This document shows, piece by piece, positions 1 through 5,188 of a stretch of 5,188 bases of DNA. Each line of letters opens with the position of its first letter. Position 1 is the first letter of the stretch. This DNA comes from CALESS01 sp964405455 (GTDB taxonomy: Bacteria > Chloroflexota > Anaerolineae > Anaerolineales > Anaerolineaceae), in contig CAYOOA010000118.1 in the NCBI GenBank assembly GCA_964405455.1, positions 1 through 5,188 on the forward strand, in the 5' to 3' direction. Both the position numbers and the translations under genes were made by a program. A model generated the notes under the pieces. The model had not been told where the DNA came from. It saw only the letters and a list, made by a program, of their open reading frames with translations, and did not search any database.

Positions 1-19
1 TTTTTGCTGGAAGGTCAAT

Positions 20-1414
20 ATGAAGAAAACCCTGGTCACAATTCTCATCATAGCCGTGATTGGTGCAGCCGGATATTTCGGCTACACCCGCTACCGCAAG
101 GCTCAGGCAGCCAAGGCGGCCACCTACTCCACCGATGTTGTCTCTAGGGGAGACCTGACGGCCATCATCGGCGCAACCGGTACGGTTCGCGCCAACCAAA
201 CAGCCACTATCGCCTGGCAGACCAGTGGACAAATTGCGTCCATTCCGGTTGCCATTGATGAGCTCGTCAAGACAGACCAGGTCCTGGCCAGCCTGGCGCC
301 AACCTCACTCTCCCAATCGCTCATCCTCGCCCGGGCGGATCTTATCACCGCCCAACGCAACCTGGATAGCCTGCTCAACTCCAATACGGCTGCCGCCCAG
401 GCTTATTTAACCCTGGTCCAGGCCCAAAAAACATTGGAAGACGCTCAGAAGAATCAGTCCAACAAGAAGTACTACTCCAGCAGCCAGAATTCCATTGACG
501 CTGCCCGGGCTGACTTGACCATTGCCCAAAATGAACTGAACCGCGCCCAGGATATTTACGATCAATTTGCCAACCGCTCCGATGATGACCTGATGAAGGC
601 CAATGCCCTCTCCTCCCTGGCGGCCGCCCGTCAGAAACGCGACCGCGCCCAGGCCAATCTCAACGCTTTACTGGCCACTCCGGATGTCATCCTGGTGGAT
701 GAAGCCGGCGCCAAAGTGGAACTGGCCAAAGCCCAACTTGCGGATGCCCAGCGGGAATGGGAACGCCTGAAAGACGGTCCGGACGCCAATGATATAACCA
801 TCGCCCAGGCAAAGATTGATTCCATCCAGGCATCCCTGCAACTCACTTCCCTAAAGGCTCCATTCAACGGGACGGTCACTGAGGTGAACTCCCTCGTCGG
901 CGACCTGGTTTCACCGGGTACGGCTTCCTTCCGCATTGACGACTTGAGCCGCCTGTTGGTAGATGTCCAGGTGACAGAAGTGGACATCAACAGAGTCAGG
1001 CTGGATCAGCCGGTTAAGCTAACCTTTGATGCCATCCTAAACAAAGAATATAACGGTAAAGTGGTTGAAGTTTCCCGCGTTGGAACGGTCTCGGCCGGTT
1101 CGGTTAATTTCACTGTCACGGTCGAACTCCTCGATGCAGACGATTCCATTCGCCCCGGCATGACTGCTGCAGCCAATATCATCGTTGAACAGATCCAGGA
1201 TGCCCTGCTGGTGCCCAACCGGGCTGTCCGCCTCCGCGATGGCCAACGGGTGGTTTATGTTCTGAAGAACAGCACACCGACCCCGGTCAATATCACCATT
1301 GGTGCCAACTCCGATCAATACAGCGAGATCCTGGAAGGAGATATCAAGGAAGGGGATACCCTGGTGCTCAATCCGCCCACTGAATTCGGCACCAATGGGC
1401 GTCCGCCGTTCTAA
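20..1414 (+). CDS. MacA/HlyD-family membrane-anchored adaptor subunit of an ABC exporter (YknX-like)
   Basis: A 464-residue membrane fusion (adaptor) protein that should couple the ATPase and permease encoded just downstream to substrate expulsion on the outer face of the cytoplasmic membrane. Residues 4-20 form one hydrophobic N-terminal anchor after MKK. There is no lipobox cysteine, so it is an uncleaved signal anchor rather than a lipoprotein. Next come a first lipoyl half (about 50-95), a long Ala/Gln/Asp-rich helical coiled-coil region (about 97-275, with polar breaks near 145-156 and 219-229), and the second lipoyl half with the typical LKAPFNGTV (278-286). A beta-barrel domain (about 312-390, including RPGMTA at 378-383) and a membrane-proximal C-terminal domain (about 395-452, starting VPNRAV) complete the usual MacA order. 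The start is supported by GGAAGG at 9-14, 5 nt before the ATG. The gene ends 12 nt before the ATPase start, so the two are surely co-transcribed. The family assignment is firm; the substrate is unknown. Confidence 0.93.
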   Translation: MKKTLVTILIIAVIGAAGYFGYTRYRKAQAAKAATYSTDVVSRGDLTAIIGATGTVRANQTATIAWQTSGQIASIPVAIDELVKTDQVLASLAPTSLSQSLILARADLITAQRNLDSLLNSNTAAAQAYLTLVQAQKTLEDAQKNQSNKKYYSSSQNSIDAARADLTIAQNELNRAQDIYDQFANRSDDDLMKANALSSLAAARQKRDRAQANLNALLATPDVILVDEAGAKVELAKAQLADAQREWERLKDGPDANDITIAQAKIDSIQASLQLTSLKAPFNGTVTEVNSLVGDLVSPGTASFRIDDLSRLLVDVQVTEVDINRVRLDQPVKLTFDAILNKEYNGKVVEVSRVGTVSAGSVNFTVTVELLDADDSIRPGMTAAANIIVEQIQDALLVPNRAVRLRDGQRVVYVLKNSTPTPVNITIGANSDQYSEILEGDIKEGDTLVLNPPTEFGTNGRPPF

Positions 1415-1426
1415 CCCGAGGCCTCC

Positions 1427-2259
1427 ATGTCTGATCATGTCATCCAAACCAAGAACCTGGTGAAAACCTATAAGATGGGCATTGTTGAAGTGCATGCCCT
1501 GGCCGGGGTCAGTTTTGATATTGACCGGGGAGAGGTGGTTGCCATCATGGGACCTTCCGGCTCTGGAAAATCAACCCTGATGAACATCCTTGGCTGCCTG
1601 GATTTACCCACCTCCGGAGAATATATCCTGGATGGCGAACCGGTAAATAAGCTGAGTGGTGACCAACTTGCCAGTATACGCAATCGCAAGGTTGGCTTTG
1701 TCTTTCAGAGTTTCAATCTGCTTTCCCGCCAGACAGCCCTGGCCAACGTGGAATTNNNNNNNNNNNNNNNNNNNNNNNNNNNNNNNNNNNNNNNNNNNNN
1801 NNNNNNNNNNNNNNNNNNNNNNNNNNNNNNNNNNNNNNNNNNNNNNNNNNNNNNNTCTTTCAGAGTTTCAATCTGCTTTCCCGCCAGACAGCCCTGGCCA
1901 ACGTGGAATTACCGCTGCGGTATGCCGGGGTGACCAGGGGACGATCCGATCGGGCCAAATCCGCCCTGGTCGCGGTTGGACTCAGCGACCGCATCAACCA
2001 CCGCCCAACTGAACTTTCCGGCGGGCAGCAACAGCGGGTTGCGATCGCCCGGGCCCTCGTTAATGATCCAGCCATTCTCATGGCCGATGAGCCTACAGGA
2101 AATCTGGATTCAAAATCCGGCAAGGAAATCATGGAACTAATCCTGCAATTAAACAAGGAGCGCGGCACAACCATCTTGATTGTCACCCATGACCCCAACG
2201 TGGCCGCTCAAACAAACCGCATCATCCGTTTAAGTGATGGTTTGCTGGTGGAGGGCTAA
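1427..2259 (+). CDS. MacB/LolD-type ABC transporter ATP-binding protein, interrupted by an assembly gap
   Basis: This is the nucleotide-binding subunit powering the exporter at the cytoplasmic side of the membrane. As given, the frame opened at 1427 runs into 100 N and is then out of phase with the C-terminal part. If the N run and one copy of the flanking 55-base duplicate are removed (1755 joined to 1911), the gene is 678 nt with no internal stop and encodes 225 residues, a normal length for the LolD/MacB ATPase family. In that joined protein I see Walker A GPSGSGKS (42-49), Q-loop Gln94, the ABC signature LSGGQQQR (145-152), Walker B ILMADE (165-170), D-loop NLD (174-176) and switch His203 (VTHD). 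All catalytic residues are present, so this is a functional gene and not a pseudogene. A GAGG at 1418-1421 is the likely ribosome binding site for the ATG at 1427. The stop codon directly abuts the permease ATG. The closest named relatives by architecture are Bacillus YknY and the ATPase half of MacB. Confidence 0.93.
1701..1755 (+). repeat. First copy of a 55-bp exact direct duplicate at the left edge of the N gap
   Basis: These 55 bases, starting TCTTTCAGAG and ending GTGGAATT, are identical to 1856-1910. They encode the Q-loop region of the ATPase. The copies sit exactly at the two ends of the N run, which is how two contigs with an unmerged end overlap look after scaffolding. This is inferred to be an artefact and not a biological repeat. 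Confidence 0.95.
1756..1855. other. Assembly gap of exactly 100 N
   Basis: The run is exactly 100 unknown bases, a conventional placeholder length for a scaffold gap of unknown size. The flanks overlap by 55 identical bases and the reading frame closes when they are merged. The true gap length is therefore most likely negative (an overlap of 55), with no sequence missing. Confidence 0.97.
1856..1910 (+). repeat. Second copy of the 55-bp duplicate at the right edge of the N gap
   Basis: This copy is base-for-base identical to 1701-1755 and is followed by ACCGCTGCGG, which continues the ATPase frame (V-E-L-P-L-R) when joined to the first copy. A 55-base identity at contig ends matches the overlap expected from a de Bruijn graph assembler run at k=55. 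The assembler setting is an inference. Confidence 0.95.
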
Positions 2260-3486
2260 ATGAACGTTTTTCAAGCCATCGTTGAAGCCATGGAAAGCCT
2301 GAGTGCCAACAAGCTGCGTTCCTCCTTGACCATCCTGGGGATCGTAATTGGCGTGGCTGCGGTGATTGCCATGCTTTCTGTCGGCCAGGGTGCTCAGAAT
2401 ACCATCACCGGTTCCATATCCGGAATTGGATCCAATCTGATCTTTGTTTTCTCCGGCAATAACAACGCTGATGTCCGCAATCCCAAGCCACTCACCCTGG
2501 CAGATGCCGAGGCTATGCAGGACCAATTCCTGGCCCCGTCTGTTTTAGCTGTTGCCCCCATTCTTTCTGGAAATGTTGAGGCAACCTATGGCGGTAAGAG
2601 CGCCAAGACTTCTGCCACCGGCATAACGCCGGATTATTTATCCGTGCGGAATTTTTCATTACTTGAAGGCGAGCCCATCACCCAGGATCACCTGCTCGGG
2701 CAGGCGTCGGTTGCCCTGATTGGGGTGGATGTAGCCGATAAACTCTTCGAACGCCGGGATGGGATCACCGGTGAAACCATTCGCATCGAAGGTCAGCCCT
2801 TCCGGGTGATTGGCGTGCTGGCACCCAAGGGCGGTAGCTCTTTTCAATCAGAAGATGATGTCATCCTGGTGCCGTTCACAACCGCCCAAGCCCGCCTGAT
2901 CCACCGCACCCGTGAACGGGTGGATTCAATCCTGGTCCAGGCAGTCTCTGCTGATGCCGTTTCCCAGGCCAGCCAGGAAATCGCTGAAATCCTGCGCACC
3001 CGCCACCGCACCGCTGTGGGTCTGGATGACTTCACGCTGTTCACCCAGCAGGATTTCGTCTCCACCGCCAAGACAATTACCGGTGTCCTGACCATCTTCC
3101 TGGGCGGCATCGCAGCCATTTCCCTGCTGGTCGGCGGGATTGGTATCATGAACATCATGCTGGTTTCGGTGACCGAACGCACCCGTGAAATTGGGCTGCG
3201 TAAAGCCATCGGCGCCCGTCGGCGGGATATTTTGATCCAGTTTTTAACCGAGTCCTCACTCCTCAGTTTGCTGGGCGGGTTGATCGGTATTGGCTTGGGC
3301 TGGTTGATCGGTTTCATTGTTGGCAAAATCGCAGCCGCTTCGGGTACGCCATTTACCCCGGTGATTGGCATGGACTCGATCCTCCTGGCAACCATCTTCT
3401 CCACGGCTGTGGGCCTGTTTTTTGGAATTTACCCGGCAAATCGGGCAGCCAGCCTGGAGCCTGTGGAAGCTTTGCGTTATGAATAG
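2260..3486 (+). CDS. MacB/FtsX-family ABC transporter permease (YknZ-like)
   Basis: A 408-residue membrane subunit of the exporter with the four-helix MacB/FtsX (type VII ABC) layout. TM1 lies at about 22-42, followed by a large extracytoplasmic domain at about 45-270 (the MacB periplasmic core region, with LxVRNFSLLEGxPI-type sequence near 127-140). TM2 is at about 273-301, TM3 at about 330-357 and TM4 at about 372-392. The conserved VGGIGIMNIMLVSVTERTRE stretch (from 291) leads into IGLRKAIGAR (311-320), the cytoplasmic coupling segment. The C-terminus has the family ending YPANRAASLEPVEALRYE (391-408). There is no fused ATPase domain: in Escherichia coli MacB the ATPase and permease form one chain, while here they are separate genes as in Bacillus YknY/YknZ. 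The ATG directly follows the TAA of the ATPase gene, and GGAGGG just upstream (within 2246-2255) supports this start and coupled translation. The fold is certain; the substrate is not readable from the sequence. Confidence 0.95.
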   Translation: MNVFQAIVEAMESLSANKLRSSLTILGIVIGVAAVIAMLSVGQGAQNTITGSISGIGSNLIFVFSGNNNADVRNPKPLTLADAEAMQDQFLAPSVLAVAPILSGNVEATYGGKSAKTSATGITPDYLSVRNFSLLEGEPITQDHLLGQASVALIGVDVADKLFERRDGITGETIRIEGQPFRVIGVLAPKGGSSFQSEDDVILVPFTTAQARLIHRTRERVDSILVQAVSADAVSQASQEIAEILRTRHRTAVGLDDFTLFTQQDFVSTAKTITGVLTIFLGGIAAISLLVGGIGIMNIMLVSVTERTREIGLRKAIGARRRDILIQFLTESSLLSLLGGLIGIGLGWLIGFIVGKIAAASGTPFTPVIGMDSILLATIFSTAVGLFFGIYPANRAASLEPVEALRYE

Positions 3487-3528
3487 ACTCTATAACGCGG
3501 GTGGAAACGATCCAGCTTCGGCGTGAGG

Positions 3529-3534
3529 TATAAT
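3529..3534 (+). promoter_or_regulatory. Perfect -10 box (TATAAT) for the acyltransferase gene, leaderless geometry
   Basis: TATAAT lies in the 55-nt spacer after the permease gene. Only 7 nt (TCAGAAC) separate it from the ATG at 3542, so transcription would begin at or within a base or two of the start codon. I see no good -35 hexamer around 3505-3512. The only SD-like sequence, GAGG at 3525-3528, is 13 nt from the ATG and would lie outside such a transcript. No terminator is visible between the permease gene and this point, so read-through from the exporter operon may add to expression. Confidence 0.6.
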
Positions 3535-3541
3535 TCAGAAC

Positions 3542-4273
3542 ATGGCAAAAGAAATCCGATATCCCCGGCGGCGCTTTATCCGCAAATTACTGAAGGCTGG
3601 TATTGCCCTGGCATTCAAAGTCACGGCTGATTTTGAAATTGAAGGCAGGGAGAATATTCCAACCGGCGGACCGCTCCTCGTTGTTGGAAACCACTTCCAT
3701 TTTCTGGACCCTCTCGCGTTGATCCACTCCACTCCCTGGCCGCTGGAGTTTGTTGGCGGGGCCCAAACCCCCAATGCCCCTGGCGCGGTCGGTTGGATTT
3801 CCAAGTTATTCGGGGTCATCCCGACCTATCGCGGCACCGGTTCCCGGGAAACATTGCAGTCCTCGGAATCGATCCTACGTCAAAAGGGCGTACTGGCCAT
3901 ATTCCCCGAAGGGGGAAGCTGGGCTTCAGTTCTCCGTCCTGCCCGCCCAGGGACAGCATTTCTGGCTTACCGAACCCAGGCGCAGATATTACCGGTTGGC
4001 ATTGACGGCCTGGTGGGATTCTTCCAGAAATGGCGCCCCGGCAAACCGGTCAAAGTCCACCTTAAGTTTGGCAAGGTTTTTGGCCCTTTCAACCAATTTG
4101 AAGGCAGCCGACCCAACCGGGCAGAGCTGGACGAACTGGGCCATGTGATCATGCGCCACATCAGTTATTTGATCCCTGCCGAACGGCGCGGTTTCTATTC
4201 AGAGGATCCGGCCATTCGGGAAGCTGCCCGGGGAACAGAGATTTACCCCTGGGCAACCCAGGCAGAAGCCTGA
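3542..4273 (+). CDS. PlsC/AGPAT-family lysophospholipid acyltransferase (1-acylglycerol-3-phosphate acyltransferase-like)
   Basis: A 243-residue acyltransferase, a usual length for the family, that should transfer a fatty acyl group to a lysophospholipid or similar acceptor at the cytoplasmic membrane surface. The HX4D catalytic motif is present as NHFHFLD (His51, Asp56). Block II appears as GVIPTYRG (91-98) with Arg97, block III as FPEGGSW (121-127), and block IV as ILPVGIDG (149-156). The N-terminus is basic (RRR at 9-11) and then hydrophobic around 16-28, fitting a peripheral or shallow membrane attachment. Two positions differ from the common patterns NHxSxxD and FPEGTRS: His53 replaces Ser, and Gly-Ser replace Thr-Arg in block III, so the acceptor may not be lysophosphatidic acid. 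ATG 3542 is the first usable start, because an in-frame TGA lies at 3524-3526. It has a separate -10 box just upstream and a terminator just downstream, making it a likely monocistronic unit that may also receive read-through. A general lysophospholipid or ornithine-lipid type acyltransferase is an alternative. Confidence 0.88.
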   Translation: MAKEIRYPRRRFIRKLLKAGIALAFKVTADFEIEGRENIPTGGPLLVVGNHFHFLDPLALIHSTPWPLEFVGGAQTPNAPGAVGWISKLFGVIPTYRGTGSRETLQSSESILRQKGVLAIFPEGGSWASVLRPARPGTAFLAYRTQAQILPVGIDGLVGFFQKWRPGKPVKVHLKFGKVFGPFNQFEGSRPNRAELDELGHVIMRHISYLIPAERRGFYSEDPAIREAARGTEIYPWATQAEA

Positions 4274-4281
4274 TCCAAACG

Positions 4282-4315
4282 AGAACTGCCGTAAACCGGC
4301 AGTTCTTGTTTTTTT
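4282..4315 (+). terminator. Rho-independent terminator after the acyltransferase gene
   Basis: A perfect 10-bp stem pairs AGAACTGCCG (4282-4291) with CGGCAGTTCT (4297-4306) around a 5-nt loop (TAAAC), followed by TGTTTTTTT at 4307-4315. It begins 8 nt after the acyltransferase stop codon and separates that gene from the MFS gene. A GC-rich loop-proximal stem with a downstream T tract is the classical + strand arrangement. Confidence 0.93.
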
Positions 4316-4348
4316 ACATCCGAATGGTTATCGCGGGGTTAAACCTTA

Positions 4349-4357
4349 TGATACAAT
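4349..4357 (+). promoter_or_regulatory. Putative extended -10 promoter for the MFS gene (TGA-TACAAT)
   Basis: TACAAT (4352-4357) differs from TATAAT at one position and is directly preceded by TGA, giving the TGN of an extended -10 element. No clear -35 is visible near 4329-4335, which extended -10 promoters can tolerate. Initiation would be near 4364, leaving a leader of about 40 nt before the ATG at 4404. Its place between a strong terminator and a gene start makes a promoter here likely. An overlapping TATGAT at 4347-4352 is an alternative -10. Confidence 0.5.
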
Positions 4358-4374
4358 CGCAAATAATTGTTTCA
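4349..4374. promoter_or_regulatory. Imperfect inverted repeat overlapping the MFS promoter, possible operator
   Basis: TGATACAAT (4349-4357) and ATTGTTTCA (4366-4374) are inverted copies with 8 of 9 positions matching, separated by 8 nt. The left arm coincides with the putative extended -10 and the spacer covers the expected start site, where a repressor would block initiation. The region is AT-rich and an 8/9 dyad could occur by chance, so the operator role is only a suggestion. No regulator gene is seen in the window. Confidence 0.3.
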
Positions 4375-4403
4375 CCCCATTCCCTTTTATGGAGTAAAGA
4401 ATA

Positions 4404-5188
4404 ATGGAACAGAGCCTCACCGCTCCAAAAGTTGCCCGCCGTACGCGTTGGTCCTGGTACTTCTATGATTTTGGAAATTCTGCCTATGCTGCTGTTGTTT
4501 TACTGGCCGTCTACTCTTCCTATTTCAAGAACGCAGTTGTAGGCGGGGCTGAAGGCACTCGTTTATGGGGTATTTCGATCGGCATTGCGGCCATCATTGT
4601 TGCCGTCATTTCACCTGTTCTCGGCAGTATTGCGGATTTTTCAAAATCCAAGAAACGCTTCCTTTTCATTTTTACAACCATTTCCGTTGTCTTCACCGCC
4701 ATGCTTTTCTTCGTTCAGAAAGGCGATGTGCTCGCAGGGATGGTTTATTTCATCCTGGCTGAAATTGGCTACCGCGGTGCCCAGGTGTTCTACGACGCCC
4801 TTTTGGTGGATGTCTCATCCCCTGAGACCATCGGTTCGGTTTCCGGAAAGGGCTGGGCCATCGGCTCCGCCGGCGGTGTTGTTGCTCTGCTGATTGTCCT
4901 GATCCCCATCCAGTTGATCGGCGGCACGGAAATCGTACGCATCTCCTTCCTCATTACCGCGGTCTTTTACGCCCTGTCCTCCATCCCAACCTTCCTCTGG
5001 GTCCGCCAGATTTCAGAACCGGAAAAACTACCAGCAGGCGAATCCACGATCACCCACGCCTTTAGGAACCTGGCCAGTACCTTTCGGGATGTGCGCCATT
5101 ACAAGGAATTCATCAAATTCATGGCGGCCTTCCTGATTTATAACGACGGCGTGATGATGACCCTCGATTATGCTGCGATTATTGGCTC
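4404..5188 (+). CDS. UMF1/Atg22-like major facilitator superfamily transporter, 3' end cut by window
   Basis: The frame from ATG 4404 stays open for 261 full codons to the window edge with no stop; the family usually has around 400-450 residues, so a little over half is present. It is a polytopic inner-membrane carrier. YDFGNSAYA (21-29) at the start of TM1 matches the YDWANSAYA-type signature of the UMF1 group related to the yeast vacuolar effluxer Atg22. Further family-like features are the basic TM2-TM3 loop ADFSKSKKR (77-85), FYDALLVDVSSPE (129-141) and SGKGWAIGSAGG (147-158). Hydrophobic segments lie at about 22-41, 55-75, 86-104, 109-128, 152-172 and 179-200. A long hydrophilic central loop follows (about 201-235), and the next helix starts near 236. 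GGAG at 4391-4394, 9 nt before the ATG, is the ribosome binding site. An upstream ATG at 4389 is in frame but hits TAA after one further codon. Proton-coupled solute or amino-acid efflux is plausible from family knowledge; the substrate is unknown. Confidence 0.9.
   Translation, partial: MEQSLTAPKVARRTRWSWYFYDFGNSAYAAVVLLAVYSSYFKNAVVGGAEGTRLWGISIGIAAIIVAVISPVLGSIADFSKSKKRFLFIFTTISVVFTAMLFFVQKGDVLAGMVYFILAEIGYRGAQVFYDALLVDVSSPETIGSVSGKGWAIGSAGGVVALLIVLIPIQLIGGTEIVRISFLITAVFYALSSIPTFLWVRQISEPEKLPAGESTITHAFRNLASTFRDVRHYKEFIKFMAAFLIYNDGVMMTLDYAAIIG

Noticed and set aside
320..850. Recurrent GCCCAG/GCCCAA words in the adaptor gene as a DNA repeat array
   Set aside because: They are irregularly spaced and encode the Ala-Gln pairs of the coiled-coil helices, so protein composition explains them.
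1701..1910. The 55-bp direct duplication as a biological repeat, recombination site or mobile-element footprint
   Set aside because: The copies lie exactly against the two ends of a 100-N placeholder, and collapsing them restores a perfect reading frame. Unmerged contig ends explain everything.
1656..2012. Open frames that read through the N run as separate genes or an alternative ATPase product
   Set aside because: They exist only because the gap is read as X codons and the frame is displaced. The true frame carries all the ABC motifs.
1903..2259. A standalone short ATPase C-terminal gene starting at ATG 1903
   Set aside because: This ATG falls within the duplicated overlap, out of the true frame until GAA at 1905-1907 is reached by the joined reading. 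The product lacks Walker A and is simply the 3' part of the interrupted gene.
2844..3404. A 186-codon minus-strand open frame inside the permease gene, and similar minus-strand frames at 631-990 and 1037-1495
   Set aside because: They are antisense shadows of strongly supported + strand genes. Their compositions are Arg/Ser-rich or otherwise unlike real proteins, and none shows a recognisable motif.
3487..3541. A terminator between the permease and acyltransferase genes
   Set aside because: I found no stem of useful length followed by a T tract in this 55-nt spacer.
4565..4893. Small + strand open frames within the MFS gene
   Set aside because: They are out of frame with the long open UMF1-like frame from 4404, which has clear family motifs and a ribosome binding site.

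Overview
The window reads as bacterial, from a draft or metagenome assembly: it carries a run of exactly 100 N (1756-1855), and its last gene runs off the right edge. Gene content and style suggest an environmental bacterium with moderate-to-high GC. My best guess is a Chloroflexota/Anaerolineae-like lineage, because a split MacA/MacB-type exporter, a PlsC-like acyltransferase with a -10 box almost touching its start codon, and a UMF1-type MFS carrier sit together. No rRNA or other marker gene is present, so this is a low-confidence inference. All genes lie on the + strand.

Layout. (1) 20-3486 is a tight three-gene operon for an ABC exporter of the MacA/MacB (Bacillus YknXYZ) type: a membrane-anchored HlyD/MacA-like adaptor (20-1414), a LolD/MacB-type ATPase (1427-2259) and a FtsX/MacB-type permease (2260-3486). 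The gaps are 12 and 0 nt. The ATPase gene looks broken, but the break is an assembly artefact. The last 55 bases before the N run (1701-1755) are repeated exactly just after it (1856-1910). Removing the N run and one copy restores an uninterrupted 225-residue ATPase with every expected motif. (2) 3542-4273 encodes a PlsC/AGPAT-family acyltransferase. A TATAAT box lies 7 nt upstream of its ATG, suggesting a leaderless or nearly leaderless transcript. A strong intrinsic terminator (4282-4315) follows. (3) 4404-5188 is the 5' part of a UMF1/Atg22-like major facilitator gene. It has its own likely extended -10 promoter overlapped by an imperfect inverted repeat.

How the genes work together. The adaptor, ATPase and permease should form one ATP-driven mechanotransmission exporter, with unknown substrate (peptide, lipid, antibiotic or similar). 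The acyltransferase acts in membrane phospholipid synthesis or remodelling, and the carrier moves an unidentified small solute. Nothing in the sequence ties the last two to the exporter beyond proximity. I found no RNA genes, CRISPR array, insertion sequence or attachment site. I see no convincing undescribed system here. The points most worth attention are the repairable assembly gap, the leaderless-type promoter and the non-canonical acyltransferase motifs.
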